DNA from: Chrysochromulina tobinii
Taxonomy: Eukaryota; Haptophyta; Prymnesiales; Chrysochromulinaceae
NCBI GenBank assembly: GCA_001275005.1
Contig: JWZX01002931.1
Span: 1-29,862, forward strand
Direction of reading: 5' to 3'
DNA length: 29,862 nt
Shown here: positions 1 through 8,425 of the stretch, piece by piece
Numbering within the stretch: position 1 is the stretch's first letter
How the letters are laid out: every line of letters starts with the position of its first letter
Program-made: the position numbers and the translations under genes
Notes under the pieces: model-generated
Database searches by the model: none
The model's input: the letters and a program-made list of their open reading frames with translations, nothing else
What the model was told of the DNA's origin: nothing

Positions 1-139
1 GGGGCTCAACGACCCCTATGCCTCCGAGGTCCCCCTCAGGCAGGTTCTTACCGGCTGGCTCCCCTCTACCCGAGGAGCCCAGTCGCAATTATGTGTGCGG
101 GATGCCGGGATCCCTACAGTACGGCTGCACGTGAACAAA

Positions 140-2698
140 CTACTCGATGATTTCTTTGGGCAGCACCCTGCCGCCTTCCTTGAGCCAGCGCTGCAGGCTC
201 TCGCCGTCGAGGTTCACTCGGCCTTCGTTGCCGGCCAACACGCGGGCCTCGATCGGTGGGTCGAGCCCGTGAGCGAGGAGTTCAAGCACCGCGGAGCCAA
301 GCTGCGGACCCTCCTCGCCCGAGCCTCGGCCTCGGCCGGTGATCACCACGAGGCCGTCAGCGCATCTGCCGCCGTCAACGGCTCCCAGAGCGGCGCGCTC
401 GGCATGCTCGTGGGCGAGTGTACGCAGCACGTATCGTATTGCCGCGCCAGCGAGCGCCACCGAGTAGCCGTGTAGGTCGAGCATGGCCTCTGCAGTCCAA
501 GGGCTCAGCTGCCCTGCCGTCACCATCTTGGCGTACGCACGATCGAGGAGAGCCTCCACATGGGCAACTGGCAGGAGCCAGAGCTCCCCGCCGCCCTCGT
601 CGTCGTCCTCCTCAAACGCAAACCCTTCGCCCCCATCGTCGTTGTCTACGAAGGCGTCCTCCTCCTCGTCCTCCTCATCGTCGTCGTACCTCGATCCGAG
701 CTCCGCCTCCACATCGTCGAGCGCCTCATCGGCGTCATCAGCCGCCTCAATCATCGCATCCAATGCCTCGTCACGATCTCCCGCCCCCTCCAGCACCACC
801 TCCTCCTCGTCCGCGTCCGCCTCCTCGTCCTCCTCGTCCTCATCCTCGTCCTCCTCGTCCTCGTACTCCTCGTCGTCCTCGAGGTCGCTGTACGTAGCAA
901 CCTCAGCGAGCAAGTTGAGTGCGCGCACGTCGCCATGCGCGGGCAGGCTGCCATCCCCGAGCCCGCGCAGCAGCGAGGCCGCCGCCGCCACGGGTGACTG
1001 TGCGGTGCCTTCGGCGCCTGCAGCCCAGCCCTCGAGCACCACCTGGTACAAGGTCAGAGGATCAACAGCCAATCCGGAGGCCTCGGCGGCGCGGATCAAC
1101 TCGAAGATGGCCTCCATGGACTCACAAACCGAGAGGGCGACGCCGAGCGAGTCCGCGGGCGCGAGCGGCCGGCCGTCACTCGTGCGCAGCCGGCGCAGTG
1201 TCGCAAGTGAAGCGGCGTACTCGCCGCCGCGCGCGGCAGCCCAAGCAATCGTTTGGAGCGCCCGTCCGTCGGGGACCACGCCGACGGCCTCCATACGATC
1301 TAACAGTTCGAGTGCCGCACTGCTCTGGCGGGAGCGGCCGCACGCGGCCGCGGCCGCTGTGAAGCATGCGGCGTTGGGCTCTTCGATGAGCTCGAGCGCG
1401 CCCACGGCGGCGCGCCACTGCTTGGCGGCGCCAAAGGCGGAGATCACCGCCGAGCCGGAGAACGGTCCGAGCCGCAGGCCGCGTGGGCGTATCTCGTCCT
1501 GCACGAGCTTGGCGACCACCTTGGGCTGCCGGCGCGCGGCGAGCAGCACCGGGCCGTACGAGCGAGCCGTCGGGGGCAGCCCGGCCACTTCCGCCTCCCG
1601 AAGCAATGCGAGCGCTGCCTTCCATCCTTGGCCTCGAGCAACGGCGGAGATGGCGCTGTTGAAGCACTCAATATCGGCCGCTTCGGCGGCGCGCGCCTCG
1701 TCGAGCACCGTACGCGCCGCTTGCCAATTGCGCGCGCGCTCGCATGCAGAGAGCGCCGTGCCAAACGACGTCGTGTCCGGCGTCAACCCCTCTGCCCTCA
1801 TAGCCACCATCAAGCGAAGTGCCGCCTTCCAGTTGCGTGCGGCGGCGGCGGCGGCGAGCGCGGCGTTGTAGGAGACCGTGGTGGGCGGAACGCCCCAGCG
1901 TTGCATGTCGCGCAGCAGCTGGCGCGCGGGCTTCCACAGCGGCGGCCGGTTGCGCGCGCACGCGCTCAGCGCCGAGTTGAACACGATCGCGTCGGCGCGC
2001 ACGTTGGCCGAGCGCATCGCCTGCACCAGCCGCAGCGCGCGTGTCGCTTGGCGCCCCTCGCAGCACGCGGCGACCGCGGCGCCGTACGCGACGCCGTCGG
2101 GCCGGATCCCGCGCTCCTGCATCTGGTCCCACAGCTGCAGCGCGCGCTGCCACTGCTTGCCGCGCGTGCACGCCGTCATCGCCGATGCGTAGCTGCGCGC
2201 GTTCGCGGCGCTTGCACCGCTGCCGTCCTCGAGTCGCTTGAGGAGCGTGAGTGCTTCGCGCCACCGCCCCGCCCTGGCGCACGCGCTCAGCGCCGCGTTG
2301 TAGCACACGGCGTTCGGCTCCTCGAGCTCGTCGAGCAGCTCGAGTGCTTGCTCCCACTGCCCACCGGCAGCGCACGCGGCGATGGCATTGGACGTGGTGT
2401 ACGGATCGGGCGGCGCGCCCGCCTCGCGCATGTCGGCAAGCAGCTTGAGCGTGATCTTCCACTGACCCGACTTGCGGCAAGCACCCATCGCCTCGCTAAA
2501 GCAGATCGGATCCGCCACCACGCCGTCGGCTGCAAGCTCATCCACGAGCTTGAGCGCGTGCCTCCAGCGGCCGGCTCGGCTCACGCTCGTGATGGCCGCG
2601 CGGTATGAGGGCAGCAGCTCCGGGCCCGTGTACGACAAGGCACGCTGCTCACGCAGGAGATCCACGGCCTCCTGCCAGGCGATGAGGCGTGCCAGCAT
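140..2698 (-). CDS. PPR protein with C-terminal Smr domain
   Basis: This uninterrupted frame encodes 852 aa. Residues about 20-520 are a run of roughly 35-residue helical repeats with the pentatricopeptide pattern, for example YNAALSACARAGRWREAL and YGAAVAACCEGRQATRAL. A very acidic Asp/Glu stretch covers about 600-720. A Smr domain follows at about 736-830, with LDLHGY and a TGRGRGS turn in place of the classical TGxGxHS. PPR-SMR proteins of plants and algae bind organellar RNA, and some Smr domains cleave nucleic acid, so an organellar RNA-processing or expression role is inferred. The ATG at 2698 leads straight into repeat sequence and no transit peptide is visible. A short upstream exon may therefore be missing. 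The acidic insert between repeats and Smr is unusual. The PPR assignment is firm; the target RNA is unknown. Confidence 0.9.
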   Translation of the reverse strand: MLARLIAWQEAVDLLREQRALSYTGPELLPSYRAAITSVSRAGRWRHALKLVDELAADGVVADPICFSEAMGACRKSGQWKITLKLLADMREAGAPPDPYTTSNAIAACAAGGQWEQALELLDELEEPNAVCYNAALSACARAGRWREALTLLKRLEDGSGASAANARSYASAMTACTRGKQWQRALQLWDQMQERGIRPDGVAYGAAVAACCEGRQATRALRLVQAMRSANVRADAIVFNSALSACARNRPPLWKPARQLLRDMQRWGVPPTTVSYNAALAAAAAARNWKAALRLMVAMRAEGLTPDTTSFGTALSACERARNWQAARTVLDEARAAEAADIECFNSAISAVARGQGWKAALALLREAEVAGLPPTARSYGPVLLAARRQPKVVAKLVQDEIRPRGLRLGPFSGSAVISAFGAAKQWRAAVGALELIEEPNAACFTAAAAACGRSRQSSAALELLDRMEAVGVVPDGRALQTIAWAAARGGEYAASLATLRRLRTSDGRPLAPADSLGVALSVCESMEAIFELIRAAEASGLAVDPLTLYQVVLEGWAAGAEGTAQSPVAAAASLLRGLGDGSLPAHGDVRALNLLAEVATYSDLEDDEEYEDEEDEDEDEEDEEADADEEEVVLEGAGDRDEALDAMIEAADDADEALDDVEAELGSRYDDDEEDEEEDAFVDNDDGGEGFAFEEDDDEGGGELWLLPVAHVEALLDRAYAKMVTAGQLSPWTAEAMLDLHGYSVALAGAAIRYVLRTLAHEHAERAALGAVDGGRCADGLVVITGRGRGSGEEGPQLGSAVLELLAHGLDPPIEARVLAGNEGRVNLDGESLQRWLKEGGRVLPKEIIE

Positions 2699-2979
2699 CG
2701 TTTATCGTATGGGTGAAGAAACCAAAAGTGGAAAGTTAACGTCCGATGATCCACCTACCTTCGTGTCGTGCCCATTTTTTTTCCGTAAATCCGCCACCTA
2801 AATCACGCTGCTGAATAAAATGAGCTCCGAATAAATATGGATTGTCCTCGTAATCTAAAGTTGCTTCATAAATGCCGCGCGCGCCATCTGAGCGCAGCGT
2901 CGGCACGATAGAGCCGTCACCGAAGCGCGTGGAGGCCTGAGAGGGCGACCGCACCAGACAAAATCTTCGAGCGAGCGCC
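2699..2979. promoter_or_regulatory. Divergent intergenic region (PPR-SMR / KMT2-like)
   Basis: These 281 nt separate two genes that start in opposite directions, so they probably hold both promoters. The part from about 2700 to 2880 is clearly more AT-rich than the flanking coding sequence (for example aataaatatgg near 2832). I see no convincing TATA box or initiator. A minus-strand open frame crosses the region but cannot be joined in phase to the PPR gene. Confidence 0.5.
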
Positions 2980-5900
2980 ATGTCCGACTGGCAGGACCGC
3001 ATCGACTACCCGGAGCTCGGTGTGGGCTGGGTGCGACTATCCAAGTCGCGGCCAGTCGGCCGAGCGGCGTCGAGCAGGCAGGTCGACCACATGTACGTCG
3101 CTCCAAACGGCGCGCGCTTCCGCAGCATCAAGCAGGCGACCGAGTTTATCGAGAGTGGCGGTACATTGATTCAGCAGAAGCCGGTCTCCTCCAAGCCCGG
3201 GGGCGGCAAGGCGCGTGCCTCCGGGCCCACGCTCGTCAACCCGATGGCGGCACTGTTCGGGCCCAAGGCGGCGGCCGCGCCCGCTCCCCCGCCCAAGGCG
3301 GCCAAGAAGCCGCGAGATCCGGCCGAGGTCGCCAAGGCGGAAGCGGCGCGCGAGGCCAAGCTGGCCAAGGCCAAGGCCGAGGCCGAGCCCCTGCCCCCCG
3401 GACAGGAGGTGTGCTTCGCGTGCGGCTCGGGCGATGACACAGCTGCCAACATGATCCTTCTGTGCGATGGCTCGGGCTGCCACGCGGCCTTCCACATGCA
3501 GTGCCTCGAGCGGCCGCTCTTCAGCGTGCCCGAGGGCGACTGGCTGTGCCCATCGTGCGAGTCCCGACAACTTGCGCCGCCGCCCGAGAAGCTCACGACG
3601 CCTCACACACTCGCCAGGCGCGTCGATCCCGAGCGACAGACGATCGACGGCTGCGACCTCATGGGCTGGGCGCGCACGCTCGCGGCCTCGCTGCCCACGA
3701 GCTGCACCGCGCGCGACGGCCCGCCAGAGCGTGTCCCGCTCAGCCGTCTCTGCGGGCGTGCATGCCTCTACAGCGCAGATGAGGGCGCGCCGCTGCGCGC
3801 GGGTCTCGTCGTCGACGCGCGATTTGCCGATCCTGTGAGCCACAGAGGCCACGTGTGCGCGCTGCTTGCGCTCGCTGGGAGGGCGACGCCCATATGGGTT
3901 GCATTGGGCCGCCCGCTACAGCGCCCGCCCGCTACCGCGCCGCCCGTTGCGCCGCGTGCGGACGCCGCGGACGTCGCCGGGATTCCGGACGGCGGCCAGC
4001 CACCTGCCGCTGGGATTCCGGACGGCGGCCAGCCACCTGCCGCTGCGGACGAGCCACCTGCCGCTGCCGCTCGGCCCCGTCTATACGTGGGAGGCGAGCT
4101 CGTGACGGTGCCGCAGGCGGATGACGTGTATTGGCCCGCGCGCCTGTTCCACTTGCTGGCACCGGAGGCTGAAGAACCGACGGCGGCGGCGGCCGAGGCG
4201 GTGGTCATGCTGCCTTCGTCACCTGCTGGTCTGTCGATGGGCATCGTTAGCCCGGTCGTTGTCGGCGGGGCTAAGGCGGCCGGCGGCAAGGGCCGTGCGC
4301 CCCCTCCCGCATCGACGTGGTCGGAGCGCCTCGTCGGCTTTGATGGTGGTCCGACGGTTATGTGCCGTCTCTTCGGCGCCAGGAATGAGGAGGAGGCGAT
4401 GCTGTCGGTGCCGCGTGCGGAGCTGCGGCCCTTCCCGCGCGTGCTCCGAGAGGCGCCGCTCGACAGCAGCAACGCGCCCCTCGTGCGCGCGCGCCTCGCC
4501 GCCCTGGAGTGGGCCGCCCGCCATCCGCACCACTCGCCCGCGCCCGCCACGGCCCCTTTCGCGCTGCCGCCCGCGAAGGCAATGGGCGCTCTGGTGGGAC
4601 GGGGGATCGAGGTGTTAATGCTCGCGCAGGCGGAGTGGTCCAAGGGCCTCGTCGAGTCGTATGACGAGACGAGCGGCTCGCACTTTGTCGTGTATGCCGA
4701 CGGGAACGTCGAGTGGCTCTCGCTTCACTCGGGGCACTATGCGTGGGAGCTGCTGGACGACGAAGCAAACGCCGAGCTGCGCGCGGCCATCGCGATCGCG
4801 CGCAGGTCGCGGCTGCGCTGCTCGCTGCCCGGTCGGCCGCTTGCACAGACGCCCCAGGGCGACCGGCTGTATGGCCCTCCCGCTGAGTGCCAGCACTGCC
4901 ACGCGCCCTCCACCGCGCCGGGCAGCCTACTCTCGTGTTGCCGTTGCGCGGGCACGTACCACCCAGGGTGCCTTTACGAGCCTGAGATGCAGGCGGGCGC
5001 TCAGGCCCTGGCGGTCGAAGGGCGCTGGGTGTGCGACCAGTGCGCGAGCTGCGATGCATGCGGCGCCCTCTCGCCCTCGGAGCTTCGAGGCCACTGGCCG
5101 GTCAAGGGACCCACAGGATCGCTCCAGGGCCCTTGGCGCCATGAGTCGGGCAGGGGCAAGGGGCAGCTGCTCTGCGTAGGGTGCGCGAACGCCGTCAAGG
5201 GTGGCGGCCGGTGCGCGAGCACGCTGCAACGGTGGCCAGCGCACAGCCGCGGCGTGCTGTGCACCAAGTGTTCGCGCTGGTCGTTGCCCGCGACGGTCAT
5301 CGACAAGCTCATCAAGACGGGCGCAGGCGGCGCCGGCGCGCGAAACTCGACTAAGCCCGCCGGTGGCGCCGACGGAGCGCCACTCTCCTCTTCCTCTGCC
5401 GCGGTGATGAGCCCGTCGCCCCGCTCGCCCCGCTCGCCCGGGCGGGCGTCCAAGGAGCAAGGCAAGCCGATGCCGCCGCCGCCGCCGCCGAGTGTGAGAG
5501 GGGTCAATTTCCACGTACCGCCCAGTGCCAAGGTGGACGGCTGCGGTCACTGCCAGGGCAGCGCGCTGTATTGGCGCCTCAAGGACGCGCTCGATGAGCT
5601 CACGGGGCTCGACCCTCTGCGCTGGTTCGCGGAGCCAGTCGACGAGGACGCGGAGCCCACGTACCGCACTGTGATCCCCGACCCTATGGACTTCAGCACG
5701 ATGCGCAGTAAGCTCGAGCGCGGAGAGTATGCAGCGCCCAAGCAGCTCGCCGACGATTTCCGACTGATCTGCCGCAACGCGATCGTCTTCAACACGAAGC
5801 ACGACAATCCCTTCCGCCGGGCCGCCCAGCATCTGCACGCGGCCGGGGACGATGTGCTCCATCAGTTGTTCGAAGAGGATCGCGACGTCGATGGGGAGGA

Positions 5901-8374
5901 GCCAAGGCAGCCCCAGCCCACCAACGGGAGCGCTGGAGCCGCTACCGCCAGCTCATCCTCCTCCACGGCCGCCGCGCCCGCGGCAGCGGCAGCTTCAGCG
6001 AGCTCAATGCCGCCCGCACCCGTACCGACCGCCGCTGCCCTAGGGGACAGGGCCAAGGGCGGCGCGTGTACCGCCATGACTAGCGCTCAAGCCGGCGCGA
6101 GTGCGCCTATGACGGCGGCGGCGGCTGCCGCGGCGCTCTGGACTACAGTTAAGGCCGAAGCACCCCCATCTACGCTGCCGCCATCTGAGGCGATGGCAGC
6201 AGTAGCGGCAGCAGCAGCAGCGGCAGCGGCAGCGGCAGCGGCGGCGGCACAGCTCAATTCCCAATTAGGCAGCTCCTCTGGAATGGACGCCGCGGAGCAA
6301 TGCATGCCGTGCGCCGAGAGCGGCGCTGGCGGAGAGCCTATTGTCGAAGGGCGCCGCCAGCGCCGACCCTCGGAGAAGGCGGAGAAGGCCGCGGAGGTCA
6401 AGGAGGCCGAAGAGACCGATGCCAGACGGCGCCGGCGCGGGCAAGAGGCTAATGGGAGTGCGGGCGCGCCATTGGGATGCAGTGGAATGGGTGCGCCATT
6501 GGGGTCGGAAGAGGGCTTGGGAGCGTCTCCTGAGGTGAAGGATGGGCCGCCGCCCGTGCCGCCACTCGCGCGTCCGGATGAGGAGCGCGTGCCAAAGTAC
6601 GTGCCGTACGTTTGCCTCGCGTGCCCTATCCAGCCGGGCGACGCCAGTGGAGAAGCTCTGACGACGAGCACGACGTGCTCTCCCGCGGGCGAGGGCAGCA
6701 GTCGCGGCGGCGGTGGCAGCGGCGGCAAGCCGCTGCACGTGCTCCCGGGGCTGCACGTGCATCCCCTCGTGTGGGCTCCCAACCCGGACCATGCATGCGA
6801 CGTGGGCGGGCCAGGCTGCGAGGAGGATGCCGTCTACCGTTGCGCGGAGGGCTGCGACTTTGACGTGTGCGCACGCTGCTTCGGCGAGACGGACGCGCCC
6901 AACTCATCGCTGGGAGATGCGCCTATGGGGCGCGGCGCCGTCGTCGCACTGCCGCCCACGTCGATTCTCCTCGAGGCGGTGGGAGCGATGCCGCTGCTCT
7001 GCATCAAGTGCGGCTCGGGCGGCTCGGCACAGCATCCAATGCTCATTTGCCTCGGCTGCGGCGAGGTGCACCATCGCTTCTGCGTGGGTCTCCAGGAGTC
7101 GGCCAAAATCGACCCCTGCAGCTGGCGCTGCTCCGAGTGCACTACATGTGAGGTGTGCCACAAGGGGACAGACGAATCGCATCTGCTCCTGTGCGACTGC
7201 GGAAAGGCGTTCCACACGTACTGCTTGCATCCACCACTCAAGGCAGTGCCTCCGGGTGAGTGGCGCTGCCCTGAGTGCGTGACACAGGTCACGTGCGAGC
7301 GCTGCGGCACTCACGAGCCGGGTCGTGGCGGCTGGCAGATGGACTATCGCTTCTGCACGCGCTGCGCGGCGCTGCATGCAAAGCAGGGGTACTGCCCCGT
7401 GTGCTTCGACGACTGCACCGAGGAGTGGGGGTCGATGGTCTGCTGCGACCTCTGCGACTTTTGGGTGCACATTGAGTGCGATGGCATCTCGGAACGCGGC
7501 GCCGACTTCCTCGCCGCCAAGGGCAAGACGCACCCGTACCATTGCCCACGGTGCACGGGCGCGCCGCCTGGCGAATTCGGCATGAGCCTCGAGAAGAGCA
7601 TGCCGCCGCCCACGGAGGCAGAGAAGGCGAAGGCGGTTGCCGCGGCGGCGAAGGCGGCTGCCGCGGCGACGGAAAAAATGGCGGTCGCCGACAAGGAGAG
7701 GGCGCCTCTGAACTTCGAAGCACTGCCTTCGCTGCCGCTGCCCTCGGCCGTCGCCAACGGCGCGCGCCCACCCCTCGGCGCACCCTACGGAAAGGGCAAG
7801 AAGCGCGCGGCGGGCAGGGCCGCTGCCGCGACCTCGGACTCGGACTTGCCCCCTGAAAATGTGCCAGTCGCTGGCGGCTGGGAGATGTCGGCCATTCCGC
7901 CCCAGGGGCCCGCGCACGCTTGCGGCGAAGGGGAACAGGAGGGCCGAGGCGCTGGAGGACCTCGCAAGCGGCAGAAAGCGAGACTGGAGTGCGGGCTCGA
8001 TGGCGTCCACGGTGGCGATGTCGGAGAAGGCGCCGGCTCGATGATGGTGTCCACGGTGGCGGCGCCGGTGGCGGCCATGGCGGCGCCGGCGGCCCCAGCA
8101 ATTGAAAGGCCGCGCTCGACGACATCGCCCCACTCGTTCCCGCAACAGATGTCGTCGACCAGTCAGGCACCCCCGCCGGTGGCGCAGCAGGTAATCCTGC
8201 CTATGGTCTGTTCCCGCCACAGATGCCGTCGACCAGTCAGGCACCCCCGCCGGTGGCGCAGCAGGTTATCCCTGCCTACGGTCTGTTCCCGCCACAGATG
8301 CCGTCGACAACACAGGTAAGCCCGCTTGTCACGCCACCGCCAACTGCGCTCGGCTACGGGACAGTGGTGCTGGC

Positions 8375-8425
<51 letters not shown>

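Noticed and set aside
483-1871. Long Ser/Ala-rich plus-strand frame, and similar long frames opposite other genes.
   Set aside because: It mirrors the PPR gene: poly-Ser arises opposite the Asp/Glu codons. High GC makes such antisense frames common.
2736-3002. Minus-strand frame ending just upstream of the PPR gene, with a possible GTAGGT donor, as a missing first exon.
   Set aside because: The donor at 2758 is phase 1, while the AG sites I checked just inside the PPR frame fall on codon ends (phase 0). Its best methionine also coincides with the CATG of the KMT2-like start.
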